Shown: one piece after another, positions 40,094 to 47,577 of the stretch | How the letters are laid out: every line of letters begins with the position of its first letter | Numbering within the stretch: the first letter of the stretch is position 1 | Assembly: GCF_026162645.1 (NCBI RefSeq) | Contig: NZ_JAOTBE010000008.1 | Coordinates: forward strand, 1-64,000 | Source: Paracoccus rhizosphaerae | GTDB taxonomy: Bacteria; Pseudomonadota; Alphaproteobacteria; Rhodobacterales; Rhodobacteraceae | Length of the DNA stretch: 64,000 nucleotides | Direction of reading: 5' to 3' | Notes under the pieces: generated by a model | Told to the model about the DNA's origin: nothing | The model's database searches: none | What the model saw: only the letters and a program-made list of their open reading frames with translations | Made by a program: the position numbers and the translations under genes

Positions 40094-41443
40094 ATGACCT
40101 ATCACAACACCGAGTTTCCGAAGATCGGAGAGACGCAGGAACACGCCGCGCCCGCCATGCGCCGCAGCCTGTCCGAGATTGTGGCGGAGTATGACGAGAA
40201 GGCCGCGGCCATTCCCGAAGTCATGGCCGCGTTTGAAAGGGCCGAGGCAGCGGTCAACGTCGCGGCCAGCATCGGCGGGGCCTATGGCGGGCAGGTTTTT
40301 TCTCGCAGCCCGAGCCTTTATGAACGCGATGTGCGCCTTGCCCTGCTGCGTTCGGCCTGGAAGCATGTCTATGAGGGATTGCAGATCGAGCGCATTGCCA
40401 GTGCCAAGGACCGCAAGCAGCTTGACCTGAAGCTGACCAACCCCCTGCCCTTCACCCTGCCCAATCTTGCGGAAGTGTTCGGGGATTACCTGCTGGACCC
40501 CCGGTTTCACGTCCTCAAGGGTCTAGCCGAGTGCTTTTGCGACCTGGACCCCGCCTATAAGAGCCATTCCAAGGTGAAGATCGGCGTCGAGGGCCTGCCC
40601 AAGCGCATCATCATCGGCAGCGCGACCGGCTGGAACGGATGGGGCCAGGAGCGGCTGAAGGACACCTTGAACGCCCTGCGCGTCTATCGCGGCCAGCCGC
40701 GCTATGAATACCGCGAGTTTGCCGACATGATGAAGGAGGCCGAGCGGCACGGCGAGGCCGATTGCTGCGCGGGCTTCATCCGCGCCTTCAAGAACGGCAA
40801 CGTTCATCTGATTTTCAACGAGGATGGACGGCGCGACATAAACCGCGCCCTGGCCGAGTTCTATGGCGAGGTTCTGCCCGACGCGCCGACCGAGGCTGAG
40901 GCCAAGCGGCCAAGCACGGAGGTTGCCCGCGACCTGCAATTCTACCCCACGCCCCGCCGCGTGGCGCAGGAGATTGTCAGCGCCCTGCACCTGTCAGGCG
41001 GGGAACAGATCCTTGAACCATCCTGCGGTGACGGCCGGATCATGGACGAGCTTGCAGCGTGGAACGACAACCCCGAGGACCGGCGTGGCCGCGCCCCTGT
41101 CATCGTGACCGGCATCGAGTATGACGCAGCCCGCGCCGAGCAGGCCCGCGCCAAGGGCCATTCCGTCATGACCGCCAATTTCCTGCAGGTCGCGCCCGAT
41201 CCGCGCTTTGATGCAGTCGTGATGAACCCGCCCTTCTATGGCCGGCACTACAAGCTGCACCTCGATCATGCGGTGAAGTTTCTTCGGCCGGGCGGCGTCC
41301 TGGTCTGCATCCTGCCCGCGACGGCCCACTATGACCACGGCACGACCATAGGCCGCTGGACCGATCTGCCCGTTGGCAGCTTCGCCAGCTCCGGCACCAA
41401 TGTTCCGACCGGCTATTGCGTCTATCACAAGCCCAAGGCGTGA
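40094..41443 (+). CDS. DUF4942 / adenine-type DNA methyltransferase
   Basis: 449 residues. The N-terminal half (to about residue 270) matches DUF4942: LLRSAWKHVYEGLQIERIAS, NPLPFTLPN, then RLKDTLNALRVYRG. The C-terminal part is a class I methyltransferase: ILEPSCGDGRIMDEL is SAM motif I, and VVMNPPFYGRHYKLHLDHAV contains the NPPF catalytic motif of N6-adenine methylases. It may protect the entering plasmid DNA from restriction. Start ATG 40094; an upstream GTG adds seven residues. Confidence 0.85.
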   Translation: MTYHNTEFPKIGETQEHAAPAMRRSLSEIVAEYDEKAAAIPEVMAAFERAEAAVNVAASIGGAYGGQVFSRSPSLYERDVRLALLRSAWKHVYEGLQIERIASAKDRKQLDLKLTNPLPFTLPNLAEVFGDYLLDPRFHVLKGLAECFCDLDPAYKSHSKVKIGVEGLPKRIIIGSATGWNGWGQERLKDTLNALRVYRGQPRYEYREFADMMKEAERHGEADCCAGFIRAFKNGNVHLIFNEDGRRDINRALAEFYGEVLPDAPTEAEAKRPSTEVARDLQFYPTPRRVAQEIVSALHLSGGEQILEPSCGDGRIMDELAAWNDNPEDRRGRAPVIVTGIEYDAARAEQARAKGHSVMTANFLQVAPDPRFDAVVMNPPFYGRHYKLHLDHAVKFLRPGGVLVCILPATAHYDHGTTIGRWTDLPVGSFASSGTNVPTGYCVYHKPKA

Positions 41444-41506
41444 CTGATAACGCCAGGGGCAGGCGATGCGCCTGCCCCTGGCCTGTCCCTTTGCACGGAT
41501 CATCCC

Positions 41507-41698
41507 ATGAACCTTTATCTGCGCGTCTATCTGGCGGGACATTCCGGCCGCGTCATGCCGCGTTGGCTGCGCCGCCTTGTCGCGCGTAGTGAATTGCACC
41601 GCGCCTGGCTGTGCGGCTTCAATGGCTGCTTCGAGCAGGACGGCGTGCGCTACGGACCCGCGAACCCCTATCCCGGCCCTGCCCTGCCGGACTGCTGA
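41507..41698 (+). CDS. Small basic hypothetical protein (63 aa)
   Basis: 63 residues, Arg-rich (RVMPRWLRRLVARSELHRAW), ending PYPGPALPDC. No family recognised. It is the last ORF before a strong terminator, on the same strand as the methyltransferase, 63 bases after its stop. Confidence 0.5.
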   Translation: MNLYLRVYLAGHSGRVMPRWLRRLVARSELHRAWLCGFNGCFEQDGVRYGPANPYPGPALPDC

Positions 41699-41785
41699 GC
41701 CAGATCCTTCACCAGAAGACCGTAGTGCCGACACTCGAAAAGTGCTAAGGACCGCAATGCTCCATCTAGCGACGGAGTAACTTAA

Positions 41786-41815
41786 GGCCCCGCTTGCGCG
41801 GGGCCATTTTTCTAC
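41786..41815 (+). terminator. Rho-independent terminator
   Basis: GGCCCCGC/GCGGGGCC stem with a very short TT loop, then ATTTTTCT. It ends the operon 39184-41698. The rest of the gap up to 42021 holds no gene; the last ~120 bases are AT-rich and probably carry the promoter of the 73-residue gene. Confidence 0.8.
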
Positions 41816-42021
41816 CCCGCCTGCTGCTGGTGGCGACGGTCGAAGCTGAGCCGCAACTCATGAAAACCTGAATCATCCCGGCCAGTTAGCACTTGACGCT
41901 CTGGTAAGGTTGTCAATCGAAATCTGAAAACTGTCCTTTTCGACTGTCTTTTTAGCTACCCGCATAGCTTTGTCATACTGGATGGTTAACATACGTTTAA
42001 CTTACAGAGGGACGGGGTTCG

Positions 42022-42243
42022 ATGTTTGCGGCACGAGAGTCAGCAACCGATTGCAGGGCTGAAGTCACCCGAGACATGATCGAGTTGATGCTGTCGCAAT
42101 TTGACAGCTTGAGTGATCCGGAAGGCACCATTCAGTTGGAACTGCGGGGCAACTGCCTCATGGTCCTCAATCCTCAAACCAAAGCCTACGAAGTCGTCGG
42201 ATTGGCCCGCCTCTCGCCTTCCATGCGAAAAGTCATCAAGTAG
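42022..42243 (+). CDS. Hypothetical protein (73 aa)
   Basis: 73 residues with DMIELMLSQFDSLSDPEG, a beta-like TIQLELRGNCLMVLN and LSPSMRKVIK. No family recognised. An AT-rich promoter-like region precedes it and AGAGGGACGG can serve as a ribosome site. Its stop overlaps the first base of repeat copy D. Confidence 0.55.
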   Translation: MFAARESATDCRAEVTRDMIELMLSQFDSLSDPEGTIQLELRGNCLMVLNPQTKAYEVVGLARLSPSMRKVIK

Positions 42244-43008
42244 GGCGTCCCCCTTCGGGTCGCGTCCCCGGTTCCGGCCGCAGGCGGCCTCCACCCGAGC
42301 TGGTCAGGGCGATGCTCTCGGCTGCGGCGGGCGGATGCCTGTCTCGTCCCGAGCCAGTCCCTCGCCCGCCGGTCCTGGTCGCCCTGCCCGGCCCATCTCG
42401 TCTCTGCGGGCGGGACCGCTGACGCGGGCCATGAGCCCGGTTGTCCAGCCTTGTGCCGGAACGACCTTGGGAGTGGAGGCGGGAGGCCGAAGCAGGCTGT
42501 AAGCGAGACCACAGGGATCGAGTGTCAGCCTGTGGTCAACCGGGCGGGCAGTTGCAGGCTGCCGGTGAAGCCCGGAGATAGCTGCCTTCCCGTCTGACTG
42601 CTGCGGCAGGAAGAAGACACGGGAGAGACCCGCGCGCGGCGCGGGCCAGGATGATCTTTTTGCCGTTCCGGGGGATCGACGGGCTTTTGCCCGCTCACCC
42701 CCGTCCGCAGCCTTTTTGTTTTCCTGTCCGCCACGCATCCCCGCCCGAGCCGGTCAAGGGGCAAGCGCCGCCCTTTGGGCGTCGTCGTCCAGGCGGGCCG
42801 TGTCCTCGCCCGTTGCCGGGCTGCGGGCCGCACCACCCCGCCTTCCCGACCCCGTGACAGTCTCGGCCGGGGCCACGGGCAGGGCTGCGCCCTCCCCGCT
42901 CTGCTTTCCGAAAGGCATGGGCCTTTCGAGATAGCAGAACAGGAAGGCTCGCCCATCGGCGGAACGGGCAGAAGACCCGGCCGCCCCGTCGCTCAAGGAG
43001 AGCCACAA
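42243..43008 (+). repeat. Plasmid leader repeat, copy D (766 bp, full length)
   Basis: Near-identical to copy A over its whole length, including the start GGGCGTCCCCCTTCGGGTCG and the final ribosome site (AAGGAGAG) and start codon, here of the ArdC-like gene. Differences are scattered single bases and small indels. The reading frames on both strands are again free of recognisable products. It fills the whole gap between the 73-residue gene and ardC. Confidence 0.88.
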
Positions 43009-43896
43009 ATGGCTGACAAGTTTGACCTCTACGCCCATGTCACCGACAGCATCATTGCCAGCCTCAAAGCGGGCACCCCGGCATGGCGCAAGCCGTGGAC
43101 CGGCGACAAGGGCGGCGCACCCTTCCCGCTGCGGAGCAACGGCGAGCCCTATTCCGGCATCAACGTCCTGATGTTGTGGCTTGCCGCCGACGCCAAAGGT
43201 TACCGCGCCGCCCGCTGGTTCACCTACAAGCAGGCGCAGGAGGCAGGCGGACAGGTCCGCAAGGGCGAGAAATCGTCAACCGTTGTCAAATACGGCACCT
43301 TCGAGCGCGAGGACGCGGAGACGGGCGAGGAACGCCGCCTGCCCTACCTGAAAGCCTACCGTGTCTTTAACGCCGAGCAGATCGACGGCCTGCCCGCCGA
43401 ATACTACGGCACCCCCGCCGAGCCTGCCCGCGACCTTGGCACCGAGGCCGACCCCGCCCTTGACGCCTTTTTCGCGGCGACCGGCGCGGACATTCGCACC
43501 AGCGACGAGCCGCAAGCCTACTACAACCCCGGCGAGGACTTCATCCACATGCCGCCGATTGCGACGTTCCACAGCGCCGCAGGCTACTATGCCACGCTTG
43601 CCCACGAGGCGACGCACTGGACCGGACACAAGAGCCGCCTTGACCGCTTTTCCCGCTTCAATGCCCGCAAGGCTTATGCGTTCGAGGAACTGATTGCGGA
43701 AATCGGCAACTGCATGACCTGCGCCCGGCTTGGCCTGACCCCCGATTTTGACCAGTCCGGCGCCTATGTCCAAAGCTGGCTGCGCGCGTTGAAGGACGAC
43801 AAGCGGCTGATCTTCAAAGCCGCCAGCGAGGCGCAGAAGGCCGCCGAATGGCTGATGAAGGGCCAGCAGGTCGAGGAAGAAAGGGCGGCCGCGTGA
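43009..43896 (+). CDS. ardC: ArdC-like anti-restriction protein
   Basis: 295 residues. The N-terminal ssDNA-binding DUF1738-type domain has LKAGTPAWRKPW, NGEPYSGINVLMLW and RKGEKSSTVVKYG. The C-terminal zincin-like part has the metal motif LAHEATHWTGHKSRLDR followed by FEELIAEIGNCMT. ArdC proteins protect incoming plasmid DNA and act early in conjugation. It starts exactly at the end of repeat D. The next two small genes overlap it in sequence. Confidence 0.92.
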   Translation: MADKFDLYAHVTDSIIASLKAGTPAWRKPWTGDKGGAPFPLRSNGEPYSGINVLMLWLAADAKGYRAARWFTYKQAQEAGGQVRKGEKSSTVVKYGTFEREDAETGEERRLPYLKAYRVFNAEQIDGLPAEYYGTPAEPARDLGTEADPALDAFFAATGADIRTSDEPQAYYNPGEDFIHMPPIATFHSAAGYYATLAHEATHWTGHKSRLDRFSRFNARKAYAFEELIAEIGNCMTCARLGLTPDFDQSGAYVQSWLRALKDDKRLIFKAASEAQKAAEWLMKGQQVEEERAAA

Positions 43897-44072
43897 GCGG
43901 CCCCCACCCCCTGCCCGACATGTCCTGCCGCAAATGCGGCAGGAGCAACCCTTGGGTTTATGTCGCGCCGGTTGTGGTCGAGGGAACCGGCACCTGCATC
44001 TGCATGGATTGCGCGGAGGCGCGCGGCTGGCTGGACAAGGCCGGAAACCTCAAGCCGGGGGTCATGCTATGA
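43893..44072 (+). CDS. Small zinc-ribbon protein
   Basis: 59 residues, starting at a GTG that overlaps the ardC stop by 4 bases. CRKCGRSNPWVYV and CICMDCAEARGW form two Cys pairs, a zinc-ribbon pattern. No named family. Coupled to ardC and to the next ORF. Confidence 0.65.
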   Translation: MSGPHPLPDMSCRKCGRSNPWVYVAPVVVEGTGTCICMDCAEARGWLDKAGNLKPGVML

Positions 44073-44236
44073 CCACCTACGAAATCCGCGACGACCCCGA
44101 CGACCTGCCCATCATCTGCGCGACCTTGGCAGAAGCGGAGCGGCGCGGCCAACGCCGCGCCGCCCGCCTCGGCATCGAGGTTCTGATCTATGAAATGCAC
44201 CTCACGCGCGGGGAGCGGCTTATCCGCGCGATCTGA
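44069..44236 (+). CDS. Small hypothetical protein (55 aa)
   Basis: 55 residues, beginning MTTYEIRDDPDDLP and including EAERRGQRRAARLGIEVLIYEM. The ATG overlaps the zinc-ribbon stop by 4 bases (ATGA). It ends just before a terminator, so it is the last gene of the ardC operon. No family recognised. Confidence 0.6.
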   Translation: MTTYEIRDDPDDLPIICATLAEAERRGQRRAARLGIEVLIYEMHLTRGERLIRAI

Positions 44237-44242
44237 CACCCA

Positions 44243-44269
44243 GCCCCCGCAGCAGCAGCGGGGGCTTTT
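44243..44269 (+). terminator. Rho-independent terminator of the ardC operon
   Basis: Perfect 8-bp stem GCCCCCGC/GCGGGGGC with a 7-base loop, followed by TTTT. It lies 7 bases after the last ORF of the ardC operon. Confidence 0.8.
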
Positions 44270-44582
44270 CCTTGTCGATCTGGTTGGCCAGGCGGGGCGG
44301 AGCCGTCGAGCCGGCCCCGCCCCGCCTGGCCCTGCGCTATCCGCGCGGGAGCCGCGAATGCGGCAAGGCGGAGACGGCAGCGCCGTCACACGATGCCATT
44401 GGAGCGTGGCGGCAAGCGTAGCCCCGACCACGCCGGAATTGACCACAGCCTCCTCTCGTCCCTTCGCTCTTCGGGGGCACGTTCCGTTCGTAGGCTGCAA
44501 GCCCGTGGCAATAGTCTGCCCCGGGTGGACAATTCCGGCCTCCTGCCATCCATGGCCGCAGGGTTGCCTGCCTCAAAGGAGT
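44270..44582. other. Intergenic region, no gene seen
   Basis: I find no ORF with a recognisable product, good start or ribosome site here. The stretch is GC-rich and lies between the ardC terminator and the end of the minus-strand virC operon, so it is a convergent intergenic region. Confidence 0.5.
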
Positions 44583-44990
44583 TCAGGCGTCTGCACCACA
44601 AGCCACCGGAAACGCGGAGCCTGTGTCCAACCGGAAGGTCTTGCCGTTGGCCGTCAGCTCGATCTGCGACCCGCTGCTTAGAACGCCGACGAGGCCCTTC
44701 CAGTCTTCGCCATCGCGACTGACCGCGGAGCCGGAAACCATCTTGCCTTGATGCGTCTCTGTCGAGGACTTGATGAGATAGTCCCCATCCAGCGGTTCAC
44801 CGTCGAGCGTGACGCTCAGGTGGTTCGTTGGAGGAATGAACGCGCCATCGGGATCACAGACGGCGGTGGCGGAAATCCCGTTACCGGAGGCGGTGTAGAT
44901 TTGAAGACCCCGGAAATCGGTTTCTTCCTCCCAAGCGGATGCAGGGACCGCAGCCACACAGAAGGCAGCGGCAAGAGCCATGTGCTTCAT
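44583..44990 (-). CDS. Secreted hypothetical protein of the virC operon
   Basis: 135 residues with a signal peptide (MKHMALAAAFCVAAVPASA). The mature part has two or three Cys (AVCDPDGAF, VACGADA) and beta-strand-like segments (LSVTLDGEPLDGDYLI). No family recognised. The start overlaps the stop of the VirC2-like gene (ATGA), so it is the third gene of the virC1-virC2 transcript, possibly a transfer or surface factor. Confidence 0.65.
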   Translation of the reverse strand: MKHMALAAAFCVAAVPASAWEEETDFRGLQIYTASGNGISATAVCDPDGAFIPPTNHLSVTLDGEPLDGDYLIKSSTETHQGKMVSGSAVSRDGEDWKGLVGVLSSGSQIELTANGKTFRLDTGSAFPVACGADA

Positions 44991-45688
44991 GTCGAAAGCT
45001 CCATGATTGTGTCATCCACACAGGCGAACCAAGCCCGTTCGATCTGGCCGAGCAGGAGGTGAGACCGCGGCGCGCTTGCGCCATCGCGAACCTGGGCCTC
45101 GATGGCCTGAAGGGTCGCTTTCACGACGGTGACGGTCACCCGATGGTTCCAGGCGACCGGGCCGCTTGGTTCAGCCACGCGGGGGACATAATGAGGCTCA
45201 AACCGGATCGGAGGAAGGCAACCGTAAGCCTGGCGCAGCACCACGTCCGGTTTGATGCCTTGCGCGGCCAGCGTGTTCATTGCTTCAACATGCCGGTTCA
45301 GGACGCGCAGGCGAAGAGTGAGATGCAGTGTTTCACCGGACCTGGCGCGAGGCGGCACCACCAGTTCAGCAAGATCGCCGCCGAGTTCGGTATTCCGTTG
45401 TCCTGAAGGCGCCGCTGCTACATCAGCAGCAGGCTGTCCATCCAGGCGGTGTGTATCCTCGGCGCCCCCGGCAGCGTCACTGTCCGCATGATCACCCGTG
45501 GACCTCGGCGGATCGGGTGGAGTGACCGGCTGCTCATGAGCAGCCTCGGTCAAATGCTTGCGTTGAACAAAATTGGCTAGGGCAGTCTCGTCGAGCGGCT
45601 TGAGGGTCGACTTTTCCCGAGCTCTTTTCGCCTCGCCCTCGAAGCCGGTGGCATCCTCCCGGGTTGTCTTGATCCGATCACGCGGCAT
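44987..45688 (-). CDS. VirC2-like conjugation protein (putative)
   Basis: 233 residues. The N-terminal half is disordered and rich in Pro, Ala and Asp. The C-terminal part (from about residue 120) contains TLHLTLRLRVLNRHVEAMNTL, a ribbon-helix-helix-like pattern. It overlaps the VirC1-like ATPase gene by 11 bases. In Agrobacterium VirC1 and VirC2 assist relaxosome formation at the T-DNA border; assignment here rests mainly on position and RHH-like features, so it is tentative. Confidence 0.5.
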   Translation of the reverse strand: MPRDRIKTTREDATGFEGEAKRAREKSTLKPLDETALANFVQRKHLTEAAHEQPVTPPDPPRSTGDHADSDAAGGAEDTHRLDGQPAADVAAAPSGQRNTELGGDLAELVVPPRARSGETLHLTLRLRVLNRHVEAMNTLAAQGIKPDVVLRQAYGCLPPIRFEPHYVPRVAEPSGPVAWNHRVTVTVVKATLQAIEAQVRDGASAPRSHLLLGQIERAWFACVDDTIMELST

Positions 45689-46445
45689 CAGATGCTTCCA
45701 TCTTTCTCTGGTCGAAGATGTTGTTCACGAGAGTGATGGCGTGCGCCAGGGCGACCTCGAAGTGATGGGCCTTGAGCTTCTCGTTGGGGTCACCACTTGC
45801 CCGATACCTCTGGAGAATGACGCCCAAGGGACCCATCTCATCCATTTCCCGATATTGGGACTTCTCCGCGACCATTGTGGCCAGAGGATTGAACTGGTCG
45901 ATGATCTCGTAATGGCGCTCGAACTCGCGGCTTGCCAGATCCTTTGGCTTGGATGTGCCGCGGACATGGGTCAGAAGATTGGGCTTCACCCTAGACAGCA
46001 CGACATGAAGCGGCGGGATCCTTTCCGGGTTTTCAGCGCGGGACTTCAGGTCCTCATGCCAATCTATCGTCTCCTGGGTGCGTTCACGGTCACCCTTGGC
46101 ATTCATGCAGGGGACGATAAGAACGTCTGACACACTTGCGAGATCGACAGCCCAGGAACTGGCCTCGCCTTTGGTGTCTATCAGGATGAAACTGACGTCA
46201 CTCTCGTGTCGGTCAACCAGATCGAACAGGTCGTTGCCATTGGTTGCCGGCCTGACAAGGATATTGTCGTCGACATAGCCTGTTTGCGTCGCTGTTGACC
46301 ACCAATTGACAATGTCCTTGTTGGGATCGAGGTCGATGATGAGGCACCTGTTCTCGGTAAAGGCGAAAGCGGACGCGAGAAGCTTCGTGATGGTCGATTT
46401 TCCCGCCCCACCTTTGCTGCTCATGATCCCAAGCACAATTGCCAT
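45678..46445 (-). CDS. virC1: VirC1-like ParA-family ATPase
   Basis: 255 residues. The deviant Walker A is GIMSSKGGAGKSTITKLL near residue 10, followed by LIIDLDPNKDIVNWW (A') and FILIDTKGEAS (Walker B). The ParA/MinD fold is clear. With no adjacent parB and a relaxase operon directly divergent, a VirC1-type role in conjugation (recruiting relaxosome to the coupling protein) is more likely than partition. First gene of the minus-strand operon. Confidence 0.8.
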   Translation of the reverse strand: MAIVLGIMSSKGGAGKSTITKLLASAFAFTENRCLIIDLDPNKDIVNWWSTATQTGYVDDNILVRPATNGNDLFDLVDRHESDVSFILIDTKGEASSWAVDLASVSDVLIVPCMNAKGDRERTQETIDWHEDLKSRAENPERIPPLHVVLSRVKPNLLTHVRGTSKPKDLASREFERHYEIIDQFNPLATMVAEKSQYREMDEMGPLGVILQRYRASGDPNEKLKAHHFEVALAHAITLVNNIFDQRKMEASDAA

Positions 46446-46998
46446 GTCGTCTTCTCCGTCCTCTGTTCCAGCCCGTCTCGGGAATGTCTTAAACTACATC
46501 GGCAGGTGAAATGCCCGGCCTTTATGACACCGATGCTGTCATGGAAGAGCGTCATGTCAACACATCATGGTTTAACCTCATGGATCAGCGGCATGATGTT
46601 AGCTCATAACCCGGCGTCATGAAATGGCGTCATGAGCTCCCGTCACCTCCTGCGGCATAATCAAACATCGCGATCGATCGTCATCCAGCTCCGGCATAAT
46701 TTCCTAATCTTCTCCACCCGCAGCGCTGGTTCGAAGCCCGCTGTATCGAAGCCTCAACTCAAGGTGCTCTGGGAAACCGGCTGCCTGGCCTGCCGCATTT
46801 CTATGGGGACAGTTGAGGGGTCTACTCCAGCAACTCTGAAACACTGCAAGCAGACTCGCAGGGGGCGTCGCTGCAACCTCCGCCCGAAGCGGAAACCCAC
46901 CGTTGACCAGCCTGACGTCATTGACATTCCATCAGCCATGCTCAACGGTGGGTTGTAGATTGGCAAGAAATACAGATCTAATTTTTTACACCCGATTG
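46446..46998. other. Probable oriT and divergent promoter region
   Basis: 553 bases without a convincing gene between virC1 (left) and virD1/virD2 (right). It holds a 13-bp perfect inverted repeat (AACCCACCGTTGA at 46894-46906, TCAACGGTGGGTT at 46942-46954, 35-bp spacer). It also holds repeated GTCATG-type motifs (46538, 46551, 46616, 46629), the last two in a 13-bp direct repeat beginning GGCGTCATGA. The relaxase is downstream, so this is the best candidate for oriT, but I recognise no nic consensus. Confidence 0.55.
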
Positions 46999-47577
46999 AT
47001 GCCCGGACGGACTTCCAAACTCACCCCCTCTGACGTGAAGAAAATTGCCGCCTCGGTTCGATCGGGTGTGCCTGTCACCGTGTTGGCCAAGACCTATGGT
47101 GTCACGCGGCCAACGATCTACCGCGCCCTTCACGCTTTTCATGGGAAGGAAGCGGTCGCGGATGCCGGCACGGCGCCTGTATCGTTCACGGTCGATCGTG
47201 ACAGCCTTGCCGCCTTTGACGCCTTTACGGGACAGCTGGGTCTTTCGAGCAGAGCCGATGCACTGCGTCGGATGTGTCGCGTGCCGGCCGGCTTTCTGGA
47301 GCCCGATCCCCACCTGGCCGATGCCCTGCGAGGGCTCGCCAGCGAGTTGTCCGCCATCGGTCGGAACGTGAACCAGCTTGTCGCGACCAAGAACTACGAG
47401 GTGCGACGTGGCCAGAAGCTGAAGCTGACCCCGCCGCAGGAGCAGCTGCTGGCTGATCTTCTCGAACAGCTTGAATCCGTGTCGGTGACCGTCCGGGAAA
47501 TGGAGAGCAAACGGGCTTCAAAGACAGTCCGCCGTTTCGTTGCCGAGATGATGGGGGATGGTGATGGGCCGGGTTAA
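46999..47577 (+). CDS. MobC/VirD1-like relaxase accessory protein
   Basis: 192 residues. The N-terminus has an HTH (RSGVPVTVLAKTYGVTRPTIY, residues 20-45). The middle has a ribbon-helix-helix-like strand (VSFTVDRDSLAAFDAF), and RGLASELSAIGRNVNQL is the MobC-type signature. It would bind oriT and load the relaxase. Start ATG 46999 chosen over upstream frames because the HTH begins there. It overlaps the relaxase gene by about 20 bases. Confidence 0.8.
   Translation: MPGRTSKLTPSDVKKIAASVRSGVPVTVLAKTYGVTRPTIYRALHAFHGKEAVADAGTAPVSFTVDRDSLAAFDAFTGQLGLSSRADALRRMCRVPAGFLEPDPHLADALRGLASELSAIGRNVNQLVATKNYEVRRGQKLKLTPPQEQLLADLLEQLESVSVTVREMESKRASKTVRRFVAEMMGDGDGPG

Noticed and set aside
23159-43008. 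CRISPR array or tandem repeat interpretation of the repeats
   Set aside because: The repeats are ~770 bp, far apart and lack regular short spacers; no cas genes are present.
46632-46958. Short plus-strand frame in the oriT region
   Set aside because: No good ribosome site, no family, and it overlaps the inverted repeat and iterons.
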